Of a stretch of DNA of 64,000 bases, positions 1 to 11,434 are shown in pieces. A model generated the notes under the pieces. It was not told the origin of the DNA and did no database searches. It was given only the letters and a program-made list of their open reading frames with translations. The translations under genes and the position numbers were made by a program. Every line of letters starts with the position of its first letter. The first letter of the stretch is position 1. This DNA is from Mytilisepta virgata (lineage: Eukaryota > Mollusca > Bivalvia > Mytilida > Mytilidae), in the NCBI GenBank assembly GCA_028015205.1, contig CM051518.1, forward strand, positions 35,616,001 to 35,680,000, given 5' to 3'.

Positions 1-400
1 AATCTACCTATGAAGAAACCAGAAGCCTAGCATAACAAATGGCCCAGAAATTAATTTTTTAAGCATATTTTGAAAATTCCCTCATTTTCGGTCCCAATTT
101 TGGCTCCATGAATGAAATCAAAATTTTAAAACCTTATTGCGCATCTACATCATATGTAAAATCATTATATAATCAAAGTATAAGCGTAGCATCAATAATC
201 AATAAGGAGTTGATGTCACATTCATATTTTGACAATTTGTTGATTTAGTCCATTAAGCGAAAATGAAAATTTTGAAATCTATCTTTCCATCTTTACACCA
301 TGGACAATATACCTATAAAGAAACCAGAAGCCTAGAATAAAAAACGCTACAAAAATTGATGTTTTAAGCATATTTTGAAAAACTGAATACAAAATATGGG
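1..400. repeat. Two diverged direct copies of a ~310-bp AT-rich unit
   Basis: The stretch at 1-90 (GAAACCAGAAGCCTAG, then AAGCATATTTTGAAAA) returns at about 311-400 with small changes, so a unit of about 310 bp is present nearly twice. A distant echo (ACCTTATTG followed by CATCTACAT) occurs near 58920. No coding potential is visible. The family is not recognised. Confidence 0.5.
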
Positions 401-1184
401 ACCATAGTTCCGAATTAACCCGTAATTATATAAATATTTAGAGCAGTTTAGATCTAGTGTTTTTACAAATAACTGAACAATCACTCCTTTTGCCAGGTGT
501 TCATAAATTTTTATTTGGATTTCATGTTGATTATTCTGTTAGAATTTATTTTACTTAAATGTATAATTAATATGCAAACAAAAGGACTGTTTTGTGCCAA
601 CTTAAATGTGGTGATTTAACATGATTTATGATTACCAATGATATACCTGTCACTCACCTCAAGGAAGCCATAAACTCATTAAACTGATAACAATTGTTTA
701 TAATTTACATGCCAACAGGTGAAAAATTGTTTGGTTTGGCAGGTTATACAACAAGAGAAAGGTTAAACCTAGTTAAAATACGTATTTTTATGTATAACTC
801 GTAGTTTTTAGTCTCACTTGTTTGTAGGAAAACATAACTTTAATAAATATTGGTTTCAGAATAGAAGTTTTGGAGAACAAACTGAAACCTCGAGGTTAGA
901 TCGATATACCGAACATCTGCATTTTTTTTTTAATTACTTCCACAGAGTATACAGAGTTGACACATTTTTGTAATACTATTGAGGAAAGTGGAATAAAATG
1001 CAAGGAAACTGACTCCCTTTTACATATTTTTCTAGATTCACTCGTAAGGAAAACTATCCTTTTTTCAACTTATTTCTATATTATTATATTATTAAGGAAA
1101 AAGAACATAAAAGAAATATCGAATTTCAGGTAGTTGTAAGATTAATAAAAAATTAATAAAACTTATAAACAATGAAGAAAATTT
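401..1184. other. AT-rich stretch, nothing recognised
   Basis: No convincing reading frame, tandem structure or inverted repeat was found. It lies downstream of the THAP relic on that gene's strand. Confidence 0.4.
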
Positions 1185-1406
1185 TAAATTTTCAATTAAA
1201 CAGTTAAATTCTCCTACAAACGTGAATCTTCCGAAATGGTCCTCGCAAACTACTTAGTTCTTCGTGTGCAAATAGTCAGCAACCGGATTTCTTAAACTGA
1301 GAAGCCATTTCTCACATAACTCTGATTTCTTTTCTGGGTCTGGAATGCTACAAAGACTTTTTCCATTCCCGAATCGCGTTGAACACCCTGTCGCTCTGCA
1401 CGTCAT
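1185..1406 (-). pseudogene. THAP-type C2CH zinc-finger domain with an in-frame stop
   Basis: THAP domains are N-terminal DNA-binding zinc fingers of animal transcription factors and P-element-type transposases. Reading the minus strand from the ATG at 1406, the protein opens MTCRATGC (the first Cys pair, C-x4-C). It continues with the proline segment SIPDPEKK and the hydrophobic EKWLLSLRNP that carries the domain's invariant Trp. A TAA follows TKN near 1257. Reading through it in the same frame gives VVCEDHFGRF, the expected closing C-x2-H-F. The second to third Cys spacing is about 45 residues, inside the family range. The metal ligands and core Trp and Pro therefore survive, while one codon is a stop. 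After the domain the frame becomes low-complexity and shows no clear partner domain. It may be a dead THAP gene, a transposase remnant, or a live gene with an allele-specific stop or assembly error. Confidence 0.65.
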
Positions 1407-1675
1407 TTTGAAAATGTATGCCCATGATATTCCACTTTTGATATACGAGTTTGTGGTTTTAGGACTCCACCCAAATCGATTGTGGCTCCCCCTATACAAA
1501 AATTGCTGGCCTCCACAGATCGCTCATATCAAATTATTTTTTGATCCCTGATGAATACCTTATTGAATTGATCAATAAAACACACCAAAACCTTCTTATC
1601 TAGGGGTAATGATTACAATAAGTTTTGGAAATTTTCCCCAAAACTATGTTAAGTGAATTCCTCATACGAACTAAT
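1407..1675. other. No feature recognised
   Basis: Sequence upstream of the THAP relic on its own strand. No promoter motif or exon stands out. Confidence 0.3.
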
Positions 1676-2680
1676 GATAAACTAAAGCTGGCTATTGAGG
1701 CCATCTTGGTTTGCGGTCTAGGTCATCATAGATACTTTTGATAAGGAATTCTACCATAGTTTGGTCTCCATTGACCCAATGGTTTTAGAGAATAACACCA
1801 TTAAAACATTATCCAATAGAATCCTATGTTAAACTAAGATGCCTAAGGCGACCATCTTTATTGGATGTACGGGCGATGGACATTATTTTGGAATTGACAC
1901 ACCTAACAACAATTCTTGCCAAGTTTGGATCAATTTTGCTCTTTAGTGTAAGACAATAAGATCTGGCAGCCATCTTGGTTGACATTCTGTGTCACCTAAA
2001 ATAATTCTGAAGAACCATTGCTACCAAGTCTGGTTCCAATTGGCCTGACAGTTTCAGACAAGAAGATTTTTAGATTTTTGTATAGAGTCCTATGTTAAAC
2101 CAAGTTAGGCTGTGACATGCATTCTGGTTGAGGTTTCGGGTCATTGTGCACATTTCTTAAGAGGAACATCTTAGCACTATTGTGACCAAGTCTATTTATA
2201 GCTGGACAAGTGGTTTAAGACATGAAGATTTTTAGAGGAATTTTTCCATAGGGTGCTATATTTGGCTGTGGCTGCCATCTTGGTCGAGAGTCTGGGACAT
2301 ATTTCTTAAAAGGACAATCTAAGAATGGGCTTTGTCATGTCTGGTTCAAATTGGCCAAGTCATTACAGACGAGAAATTTATCATATAATTATTTCGTAGG
2401 GTCCTATGATAAGCTAAGTCCGTCTGTGGCAGCGATCTTGGTTGACATTCTGGGTCATCAGAGACAATTTATTCTAAAAGAGGACCATCTAAGAACCTCT
2501 GCTGCACAGTTTGGTTCCAATTCGCCCATTGGTTTCAGACAAAAATATTTTTAAATGAATTTTCACATAGGGTCCAATGTTAAAGTAAGTCCAGCTGTGG
2601 TGGCCATCTTTGATTTCCGATCGGCACCAACGTACGAATAATTATTAGGGACCTGGAAGGTTTTGGTTCAATAAGGTACA
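1676..2680 (+). repeat. Degraded tandem-core repeat, GAGGCTC family (family A, core type III)
   Basis: About five diverged units carry the phrases GGCCATCTTGGTTGACA, TGGGTCATC, AGAGGACCATCTAAG, TCTGGTTCCAATTGG and AGGGTCCTATGTTAAACTAAG. The same order of phrases occurs in the better preserved copies at 28797 and 34373. The terminal hairpins are not visible, so this is an old internal fragment. Confidence 0.65.
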
Positions 2681-2689
2681 TCGTTCTTG

Positions 2690-3374
2690 AGAAGAAATCT
2701 TTACCCAAATTAGAAATTAAAATAGACTCTGGTTGGTTGCCATGTGTCTTGGACAATCGGCACCAAAGTAACAACACTTGGAAAGGACTTTAAAAGAAAT
2801 ATTTCTGCCAAATTTGAACAGTCGGAACAGCCCATAAGATCGAAATCTAAAGGCACCACAAACCAATAAGAATGAAACATAACAGACAAATATCGAAGGA
2901 TACATGTATAACCAAAGGAATAAAACAGATAAGAACCTTAACAGACTTAGATCAAGACGGCACAAAACCTAAAGCACTAGCAATGAGAACTCCGTCTGAA
3001 AATCGATAATTAGATCCGGTGCTCCGGAAGGGTAAGCATGCCCGACTCCGTTAACGACACATTGCGTCGTTATTTGAAATGGACCCGAAATCGTCAGGGA
3101 GAAGGATGTATATATTTCACATGTACAATGTACCATCAATGAAGTAACACTGAAAAATCATATCCCCCAGTTCTTAAACGTTTTTCTTGAATGTTTGCCT
3201 AAAGAAAATTAATTCTATTCACCGAACGTTTTATCCGAGTACATTATAAGATAGATTCGAATCCTCAAAAACATTTTGGAGATTTAAAAAAAAGAACACG
3301 ATGTATTACCGCCTGGAAACCTCAATTTCTCGAGTGGAATTTTAGCATTTTGAAATTGTTGTTTCATCAACTTT
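2690..3374. other. Mostly unrecognised; minus-strand fragment of the Penelope-like 3' region at ~2800-3060
   Basis: Read on the minus strand, about 3020-3045 contains GCTTACCCTTCCGGAGCACC, which is exactly present on the plus strand at about 3565-3590 in the next Penelope-like fragment. The remainder has no recognised gene. Confidence 0.4.
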
Positions 3375-3800
3375 ATTATATCACTTAGGAAATTTTACGG
3401 TCGTCATCACGAATTGATTGACCATTACAGTGTTCCAATATCTAACATGATGTTGGACCTGTTCCCACTGTCGTAACCTTTCATGTGCCTCCACCGTTTT
3501 GTGACTTCCACCGGATTGACTTTGTTGAACTTCACGACGGGTGCCGTATACGGAGCAGGAACTGCTTACCCTTCCGGAGCACCTGGGTTCACTCTTGGTT
3601 TTTATAGGAGTGTTGTTCATTGTTTTTTAGTTTTCTGTGTTTATTTGTTGTGCTTGTGGTTGTTCATTTGTCTTCCCGGGTTTGTCTGGATTACGTTTGT
3701 CTTGATTGCTCCTTAGGTATATTTGTCCTTTTTATTGAATCGTACAAGGAAATTGTAAATTTTTATAAAAGTTTATTTTTATACTTCCAATATGAGACTA
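3375..3800 (+). pseudogene. Penelope-like retroelement, C-terminal and 3' UTR fragment
   Basis: With frame shifts, the plus strand reads FYGRHHELIDHY followed by a hydrophobic, Leu-rich stretch, then a tail containing TAYPSGAP. The same C-terminal signature (GRHH or SRHH, then DLIDRY) appears near 25480, and FHDLVDRYEKTVSQMKMD appears on the minus strand near 5150. All three are followed by the same Cys-poor tail and 3' UTR. This is the 3' end of a retroelement with no catalytic domain left. Assignment to the Penelope-like group comes from the linked RT fragments at 5553-5759 and 11031-13840. Confidence 0.55.
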
Positions 3801-3999
3801 AATAGGCGTTGTTGCGTTTATGTGAATAAAAGTATTCCGTAGCAATATTAAACCCATACTACAGTAGGTTAATGATGACCTGTAACAGAATAAATATGAC
3901 AAGCAAAAGCAAACATTGTATAATAAAATAACCACAGATGTATAATGGAAATCCGGGAGAAGTCAACTTTTGTGAAAAATAAAAATTTTCTTCACATGG

Positions 4000-4740
4000 T
4001 ACACTACTCCCTATAGAACATCTTCAATATGTCTGTAAACTATCTGATAAGATCTGGTTAAAAGCTGTAGGAGAAGCTTATTACACAAAATGGGTGCCTG
4101 TAATACATGTTTAATTTGTTACACAAAATGACTAAGTTGCACAATATTGAAAATATGGAAAAAAATGTTCAAATAACATTATACTCCATCATGCACATCT
4201 TTAATATATCTGTAAAAATTCGGCAAAATTTCCAAGATTCCCCCAAAAAAGCTGTTGGAGTAGTTTACACAAAATTGATACCCCCCATACAAATTGTTGC
4301 AAAAAAATGTGTAAGTCCTCAACAGAGAATATCTGGATATCTGGAAAAAAATTCAAATGACACCATACTCCTTTTGGCATATCTTCACTGAAGACATTTA
4401 GCACACTATAAGCAGGATTTGTGCTTTTTTCAACACAGCCAATAAAAGTATGTCAAAACTACAATATGTTAAGTGACTATCTAAAATCTATCCTAAAATC
4501 TATATTTTTAATATTTTTCATTCACTTTCATATTTGCATATTTTGTGACATTTAGCACACAATAAGCAAGATTTGCACTATTTTTAACACAGCCAATAAA
4601 AGCATGTAAAAACATCCAAATGTTAAGTAACTATCTAAAACCTATCCTAAAATCTATATTTTTTATAGTTTTCATTCACTTTCATATTTGAATATTTTGT
4701 GCAATATTGGTTTTAAAGTTTAATTTTATTTAAATCAGGG
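4000..4740. repeat. Two adjacent tandem duplications (~180 bp and ~155 bp)
   Basis: At 4015-4110 and 4190-4290, a segment beginning CATCTTCAATATGTCTGTAAA is repeated with divergence. At 4394-4548 and 4549-4705, a unit beginning ACATTTAGCACAC and containing CACAGCCAATAAAAG is repeated at a spacing of about 155 bp. No coding signal. Confidence 0.6.
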
Positions 4741-4766
4741 TACCCATGAGGAGTAAATTTTCATTA

Positions 4767-6957
4767 ACAAGAGACTCCAATGAGCCTGAATCGCTAACCT
4801 GTTATATTTTGTGTAGATCTTGCATCAATGATTATTTTTGCTATTTAAGTAAAGTCAAAAAATACCAAAGGGATATTCGAAGGAAGGAAAAATCGAAACA
4901 ACTGACAAAATCCGCAGAACAACGAAGACAAGACCAAAACAATGCATGCATTACAATTAAAATCTAAAAACATATGAACAACATGGACCCCACCAAAAAA
5001 CCAAGGGTAGACTCAGGTGCTCCGGAAAAGTAAACAGTCTCTGCTTCCTGCAGGACACCCGACATGCTGGCTATGTCAAATCCGGTATGAGGAAGGCATA
5101 ACATCAAATGGAACAGGTCCATTTTCATTTGGGAAACGGTTTTTTCATACCTGTCAACCAAGTCATGAAACTTTAAAAAGGATGACTCCAACTTAGGAGC
5201 AACATACCCCTGTCTGAGCAAATTTTCTGTGAGGAGCCGGGCTCTGTCCAGGAAGTCAATGTATATGTCACAAGCTCTGGAATAACGTATGAGTTGTGAA
5301 ATATATACTCCATACGCCGGTGATTCTGGAATATTGCAGTTAAAAATGGGAAGTTGACGATTGGAAAGTCAAAGTCATCCCGTTTGTCGGACATTTTTGT
5401 ATTGAATCTGCCTCTGATGTCAATTTCGAGGTGACGGTCAAGATAAGATGCAGACTTGGCAGTGTCTGTGGTATCCTTAATGTCGAGCTCAATGGGATAG
5501 ATGAGATGTAAAAAATTCCCAAAAAGTGAATTTTTGAGTGATAAAACATCATCTATGTTGCGGAAGCTGAAATTGCAGGTACAGCTAACTTCTTCTGTTT
5601 TCCCTTAAGAAGCCCTCCACGGAAGTCTGCCTCATATGAGTAAAGGAACAAGTCAGCCAGGAGTGGCGCACAATTCGTACCCATAGGAATGCCAATTGTC
5701 TGTTGGAAAACACGTCCACCAAATTGAACAAATATGTTGTCGATCAAAAATTCAATCATCAGGACAATTTCGTCCTCTGTTTATTTTTTGTTAGATTTAG
5801 AGTGGTTTTTAACAAATTATGATTTATCTCTACCAATGACAAGGTATGTGTATCTGCCTTGTACAAGTAAATTATAAGGTCCTTAACCTAAATATGCATG
5901 GTGACTAGGGACTTTTTCATCCGTTGCTGGGGATTTTTTCATCTTTTGCTATGGACCTTTTTAATGATCCTGACCTTTGACCCTCCATTTTACTTGTACA
6001 TTTACCATTTAATTTACTTCAAGTTATGTTCTAAACATATGTTACAATATGGCAGACCATTATTTTCTGTTTTCATGTAAATAATCTTTCAAGGGCAAAA
6101 ATTCCTATAAGGGTTCAATTGACGATTTTGGTCATGTTGACTTATTTGTAGATCTTACTTTGCTGAACATTTTTGCTGTTTACAGTTGTCTTAATCTATA
6201 ATAATATTCAATTTTATAACCTAAAACTGCGAAATTTCCTTAAAATTAACAATTCGGGGGCAATAACCCAAAATTGGTTGACTGATTTGTCTGAAAATTT
6301 CATGGCAAGTAGACCTTGACCTCATAAACATTTTTACTACTTGTCATTTTTGCTCTAACTGCTTTAATGTTTGAGATATGAGCCAAAAAGTGCATTTTCA
6401 CCTATGTTCTATGTTTAGCCATGGCAGCCATGTTTCTCCTATAAGGGGTCAATAAACGATTTTGGTCATATTGACTTCTTTGTAGATCGTACTTTGCTGA
6501 ACATTTTTGCTGTTTACAGTTTGTCTTTATGTATAATAAATTTCAAGATAACAAGCTAAAACTGCAAAATTTTATTAAAATTAACAATTCAGGGTCAATG
6601 ACCCAACAAAGGGTTAACCGATTGATCTGAAAATTTCATAACAGGTAGATTTTGACCTGATGACCATTTTTATTCTGTCAGTTTTGCTCTAAATGCATTA
6701 GTTTTTTAGATATAAGCCAAAAGTTGAAGTTTACCCCCTATGTTCTATTTCTAGCCATGGCGGCCATGTTTCTTGACGGACAAGAAAATAAAGCATAAAC
6801 TTTATTCTAGATACCCTAAGGATCACTCAGACTGTAATTGGTTCAGTGGTTTCAGAGGAGAAGATCTTTGAAAAAGTTTACGACCGACGGACGACGGACG
6901 GACGACGGACGCCAAGTGATGGCAAAAGCTCACATGTCCTTTTAGGATAGGTGAGCT
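4767..6957 (+). mobile_element. Family A element (core type I) interrupted by a Penelope-like fragment
   Basis: The left end reads AACAAGAGACTCCAATGAGC then CTGAATCGCTAACCTG, a decayed form of the family A start (hairpin, then TCGCTCACCTG). The right end has the usual GGACGGACGACGGACG microsatellite and CCAAGTGATGGCAAA. It closes with a hairpin at 6927-6957 whose arms are AGCTCAC and GTGAGCT. The core carries TGTTCTATTTTTAGCCATGG-type phrases and TTGCTGAACATTTTTGCTG. The body stops at about 4858 and resumes at about 5860, the gap being filled by the minus-strand RT relic, which is therefore a younger insertion. Close relatives with intact continuity are at 26911-28061 and 57001-58399. Confidence 0.7.
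4858..5790 (-). pseudogene. Penelope-like reverse transcriptase, truncated and frameshifted
   Basis: On the minus strand, 5759-5553 encodes an RT palm segment: IDNIFVQFGGRVFQQTIGIP is followed directly by MGTNCAPLLADLFLYSYEAD. This matches the RT block around the substrate-gripping MGT-x-CAP motif of Penelope-like elements and related RTs. Further downstream, in shifted frames, come DKRDDFDFPIVNFPFL (5394-5340), RQGYVAPKL and FHDLVDRYEKTVSQMK (5221-5100), then the C-terminal tail and a 3' end finishing in AAATACCAAAGGGATATTCG on the plus strand at 4860-4880. At least two frameshifts separate these blocks, and the N-terminal RT motifs and any endonuclease domain are absent, so it is a dead 5'-truncated copy. 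It is nested in the family A element around it. The exact RT lineage is an inference from memory of the motif. Confidence 0.65.
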
Positions 6958-7103
6958 AAAAACTGCAGATATTGTAAATGTATGGGTATATCGTACTGGC
7001 ACATACATTACATAAGTGTGTAATAAACCTTGTTTTAATTGTAGTACAATTCATAAACATGCATACTATATATTAAAACTTGTTTTGAACAATGTATACA
7101 TAC

Positions 7104-7260
7104 AATATTTGTTTCTTCAATCTGGCTTTTCATCACAGTGTTTAGAGATTTCCGGATATCAGAAAACCTTTTTCGTTGTTTAATGTTTTCTTCCGTAGCA
7201 GGCCGATTTACTAACACATCAATTTGCTCTTGTACCAAATCTTTGGCCGTTTTCAATGAA
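7104..7260 (-). CDS. Ankyrin-repeat gene, most downstream exon seen
   Basis: On the minus strand a pyrimidine-rich tract ending TTTTAATTATTAG gives a strong acceptor, and the exon begins at 7260. One leading T completes a codon left open by the exon at 18452-18586. The joined text runs SPFIKN-N-SLKTAKDL, the normal ending of an ankyrin repeat (a Lys-Thr-Ala followed by a leucine helix). The rest of the exon is charged and helical: VQEQIDVLVNRPATEEN, then KQRKRFSDIRKSLNTVMK. A possible donor ATT|GTATGT at 7104-7103 would end the exon in phase 0. If it is not used, the frame runs to a TAA at 7035. Nothing further downstream in the window was recognised. The protein's identity is unknown. Confidence 0.6.
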
Positions 7261-7329
7261 CTAATAATTAAAATAAAAACTTTTATGAACATATTGTTAT
7301 CATGGAAAATGAAAGTAATCAAAATGTTC

Positions 7330-7787
7330 CATGTTATCTATAACTGCATAAGCCACATGGCCAGATGAAACTAATCTAATGTGTTTTTTTTTCAATGAAA
7401 TACACATAATTCATGCAAGGGAAAATGCATATTATATATTTTGTATAATATATATATATATATTACTAAATAAAGAGACTTCTTCTTCTTTCGAGTAAAA
7501 TCCAAGAAATACTTTTATTACATAAATGATCAACGCACAGTGTAGTTTGTCATCACACCGAGTTTGATGATCTGTTTTGAGGTATTTTGAGAGAAAAACA
7601 GAAAATAACCAGTTCGGATTCACTGTTCTGCCCGTCGCTCGACTTTGAAATTTCTTTCCCGTCTTCATTTCCGGCTGTCAATCATCTCAACGGGTACATG
7701 TCAAACCACTATATTTTTTGCACTTCCAATTAGCATTCAGATAAACCATTCTATTTTTTAAATTTAAAAGTTTGATCTGTGACTTGG
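7330..7787. other. Unassigned, with a short TA microsatellite
   Basis: A (TA)n run sits at about 7445-7462. The minus strand between 7668 and 7480 is open and begins MKTGKKFQSRATGR, but no splice site or family supports it. It lies inside the large intron of the ankyrin gene. Confidence 0.3.
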
Positions 7788-8050
7788 GCTCGACCTGTCC
7801 TATAATATGACAGGCGTTACCTGATGAGCTCCCGAAGTTTTTTTTAAGAACGGTATATCAGGAAATCTTCCATTTCTGTTCCTTTTTTTAATGTTCCATC
7901 CCGTCCCGTTCCGTCTTTTAGTAATAGCGTCTTTGCACAAGACCGGAAATTAGGATCAACGTCCGATTGAAGAAAAAAATCTTGTAAGTACAGTGACACA
8001 AATTGACCCTTCTACCATAATAGCTGCCTTCGGGAGCTCCGGGAGCTTAA
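7788..8050 (+). repeat. Candidate minimal hairpin-ended element (family J)
   Basis: A hairpin with arms CCTGTC (7794-7799) and GACAGG (7809-7814) is followed by GAGCTCCCGAAG at 7826-7837. The exact reverse complement, CTTCGGGAGCTC, lies at 8028-8039. It overlaps a terminal palindrome AGCTCCGGGAGCT (8035-8047), followed by TAATAATCC. This repeats the hairpin, motif, core, hairpin plan of the other families in about 260 bp. No second copy is in the window. Confidence 0.4.
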
Positions 8051-8680
8051 TAATCCTCACAAACAAATTTCGTATTCAACAGTCTTAGTCAAATACACTC
8101 AACTATTTTAATTCAAAAAGGTGTGATTACTTTAAAAATTTAGAAGAAAAAATGTGCAAACTTCGCAGATGTACGACCCATCATCTGATCTCGATCCTCA
8201 AATAAACCCCATTAATTAAAAAGGCTGAAGAGCGAATTTAGATATCCAAATGACAAAAAGGGTAAAGCTAAAACACCCAAGGACAAAGTTATGCTCGAGC
8301 GATACACCTCTTTGGTTTTCACAAAATCTAACGATATATAACAGTAAATTTAAAGTGTCAACTACATGCTTGTATCGAAATACTAGAATTGGGCTGCTTA
8401 TACTCTCGGGGACTTGGAGATTACCAGTGGTATATTTCTAACAATTATTTGAGTACGAATCTCACATAATAATGGCGTGGGTATTTTTGTAATGCGATTA
8501 CATGTAACAGCGATTGACTGTACTTTTCATATATACTGAATTGTTTCGTAAAAATACAAACTTTTAGTTTTAATCAAATTATTTCAGCTTTTATTGCTCA
8601 GGCCCCATGGTACGAACGTTCATTAAACATTCAATTCTTGAAACATATTTTACCATATTGTATAGAGGAGACACATTGAC
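8051..8680. other. No feature recognised
   Basis: Ordinary AT-rich sequence without a supported gene or repeat. Confidence 0.3.
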
Positions 8681-10284
8681 AAGAGGCTCACCAGAGCCTG
8701 TATCGCTCACCTGGAGTCTGGTTTTCATTGGACAATTAATCAACTATTTGACCAAGTTTGTTGCAATTGGTTCAATTGTTCAGGGAAAATTTGTTGAAGA
8801 TTTATTTTTCATAAGGTTTAATGTTAAAATATGTTCCCTGATGGTGGTAGTCCTGGCAGGAAGTTGACAAAATTGACCAGGAATAAGGGTGAACCTTAAA
8901 TAAATGTAACAGAACCCGACCTCAAATTACACAAACCAATAACTCCTAAATAGAATTTGGGATTCCCTTCAAAATTTCAGGGTAGGTAGATCTCAACATG
9001 GCAAACATTTTTCAATTTATATTTCACTTCTATCTCAAATAGTTTTGGAGATAAATGCAAAAATGTTAAAATTTTGAAATTTGACAAAAAAAGGGCAATA
9101 ACTCCTAAATGGGTTTTGGGATTTCCTTTAAAATTTCAGGGTATGTAGATCTCAACATGGCAAACATTTTTCAAATTTACATTTCACTTCTATCTGAAAT
9201 AGTTTTGGAGATAAATGACGTAAAATGTTAAATTATGAAAATTTGATGAAAAAGGGCAATAACTCCTAAATGGGTTTTAGGATTTCCTTCAAAATTTCAG
9301 GTTAGGTAGATCTTGTGATGCTGATCAATTTTATCTCATGTCAGATTTTGATATCTGTAACGGTTTTTAAGTTATAAGCCAAAAACAACACATGCACCCC
9401 TATATTCTATTTTTAGCTACGACAGCCATGTTTTATGTCAGATCAAAATAAATTGAAGATCGTTTGTAGAGGACATGTCATAGATCATTCCTATTAAGAT
9501 TCAAACCAATTGGCCAAGCGGTTTCAGAGGAGAAGATTTTTTAATAAAAAAATTTTGAAAATTTGACAAAAAAAGGGCAACAACTCCTAAATAGGTTTTG
9601 GAATTTCCTTCAAAATTTCAGGGTAGGTAGATCTTGTCATGCTGATCAATTTTACCCCATGTCAGATTTTCGATATCTGTAACGGTTTTCGAGTTATTAG
9701 CAAAAAACAGCAATTTACCCCTATGTTCTATTTTTAGTAACAGCGGCCATGTTTTTCGACGAATCAAAAATCCCCACATCAGTTCTATGCAGGGTACCCC
9801 AAGAAACATTCTTACCAAGTTTGGTTCTAAATAGTCAAGTAGTTTCAGAGAAGATTTTTGAAATAATAACATAAAAAAAGCCAAAAATGTCAAAAAAGGG
9901 CAATAACTCTAACATCAGTTGACAGATTTTCACGAAAATCAGCATACAGGTAGCTCTCATCATGCTGAACACTTTCAACCTGCCAGAATTTGCCATAACC
10001 TAATGATTTTTGAGATATTTGCAAAAAACTGTTGTCTGACCCCTATGTTCTATTTTTAGTAACAGCGGCCATGTTTTTCAACGGATCAAAAATCCCCACA
10101 TCAGTTCTATGCAGGATACCCCAAAGAACATTCCTACCAAGTATGGTTCCAATTGGTCAAGTAGTTTCAGAGGAGAAGAGTTTTGAAAAATTGTTAACGA
10201 CGACGACGGACGACGACAGACGACGACGGAGGACGCCAAGTGATGGCAATAGCTCACATGGCCTTCGGCCAGGTGAGCTAAAAA
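8681..10284 (+). mobile_element. Family A element (core type II), complete
   Basis: The left end AAGAGGCTCACCAGAGCCTG forms a hairpin (AGGCTC 8684-8689 with GAGCCT 8694-8699) and is followed by TATCGCTCACCTG. The core repeats AAAGGGCAATAACTCCTAAA and CAAAATTTCAGGGTAGGTAG about every 180 bp, then carries CAGCGGCCATGTTTTTC twice. A GACGACGGA microsatellite, CCAAGTGATGGCAA and the closing hairpin follow (10251-10279, arms AGCTCAC...GTGAGCT and TGGCC/GGCCA). The copy at 44973 matches the first kilobase almost base for base, so this subfamily moved recently. It has no protein-coding capacity and is non-autonomous. Confidence 0.8.
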
Positions 10285-10364
10285 TCAAGCGCAAGGTCAA
10301 CACATGTACTTTAACCAATGATTAATAAATCAATCAAACCATACTTACATCTACGAACTTTTGC

Positions 10365-10618
10365 GGGGCCTCGGTGGCCGAGTGGTCTAGGTAGTTCCTC
10401 ATGACTACTACTGATCATTGGGGTTGTGAGTTCGAATCTCACCTGTGGCGGGGTGTGTTCGACTCCGATCTTAATTGACAAGGATTGCCAATTTTCCTAC
10501 CGAAGGTCGGTGGTTCTCTCCGGGTACTCCGGCTTCCTCCACCAATAAAAACTGGCCGCCCCGAAATGGCCAAAATGTGCTGAAAACGGCGTTTAACCCC
10601 AACTAAACAAACAAACAA
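10365..10618 (+). mobile_element. tRNA-derived SINE with Meta/Nin-type central domain, flanked by a 12-bp target duplication
   Basis: The head is tRNA-like, with an A box TGGCCGAGTGG at 10375-10385 and a B box GTTCGAATC at 10430-10438, the two internal RNA polymerase III promoter elements. The central part at 10501-10545 contains CGAAGGTCGGTGGTTCTCTC then CGGGTACTCCGGCTTCCTCC. I recognise this as the conserved core shared by many metazoan SINEs (Meta/Nin domain). The 3' tail is (CAAA)n. Direct repeats ACGAACTTTTGC lie at 10353-10364 and 10619-10630, a clean target-site duplication, so the copy is complete and fairly young. A second, truncated copy is at 30484-30676 on the other strand. SINEs move with the enzymes of a partner LINE; which LINE is not clear, since the CAAA tail does not match the 3' end of the LINE in this window. 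Confidence 0.88.
10375..10438 (+). promoter_or_regulatory. Internal RNA polymerase III promoter (A and B boxes) of the SINE
   Basis: A box TGGCCGAGTGG (10375-10385) and B box GTTCGAATC (10430-10438) lie 44 bp apart, within the working range. The SINE head is a degenerate tRNA, not a functional tRNA gene. Confidence 0.75.
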
Positions 10619-10630
10619 ACGAACTTTTGC

Positions 10631-11030
10631 AGGAGTTTGGTACTTTATTTTTAAGTAGGGTCAATAATCTGATAGATCTGGCAGATTTTGAATGAAATTG
10701 AATGAATACTTAATTCTAAATTCAACTATATCCACAAAGTTGTTTGAGAAATAGATGAAATTTTTAATATCGGGCCAATATACCAAGTTTAGATCTTAAA
10801 GTATGAAAGTAGGATGAACGAACATTGGAGTCAACTTTCAAACATTCATTCTAGTCAACTTTGAATAATTAAATAATAAATAAGGGAATACGATACAGTA
10901 CAGTTCCTGTATTGAATTTGTGTTGAAAGTTTACCACATGGTCAATTTTTATGTGTACTTTTCAAAGAAAAACATATGATGGAGTAATGTATTATCGGGG
11001 TAGATAACAGGAAATTAAAAAATATGTCAC
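10631..11030. other. No feature recognised
   Basis: AT-rich stretch between the SINE and the decayed RT gene. No exon or repeat supported. Confidence 0.3.
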
Positions 11031-11434
11031 TTAACTGACAAAATCTATTGAATTTGTTCCAGAAAGAGGGCAACGGGAGACATAAATAGTTGGGGAAAAA
11101 CCTGTGCATGATAAGTGCGTTTCTGAAAGGCAAATATTTAGCTTAAAGATGATATCTATTAAAAAACGTTTTAAATGCATTAAGCAGCTTGTGAAATGCA
11201 TAACCCTGTGATCGAAGTTTTTAGTAATCGTATGGTTTCGATCGTTAAAATCTTCTAACCGTGAGCAAATTCGTGTAAAACATACAGGCTGTGATATGTA
11301 CACTCCATGCGATGGTACCATAGGCATGTCTCCGTCAAGAAAGGGAAAGTTAGTATTTGGAAAATTAAGATAGTCCCTTTTATCATTAATTTTGTAAGTA
11401 TCTCTCCATTTTGGATATTCTAAAGTAAGATCTA

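Noticed and set aside
10365..10450. tRNA gene
   Set aside because: A and B boxes are present but the acceptor and anticodon stems are poor, and the sequence continues into the SINE core and tail.
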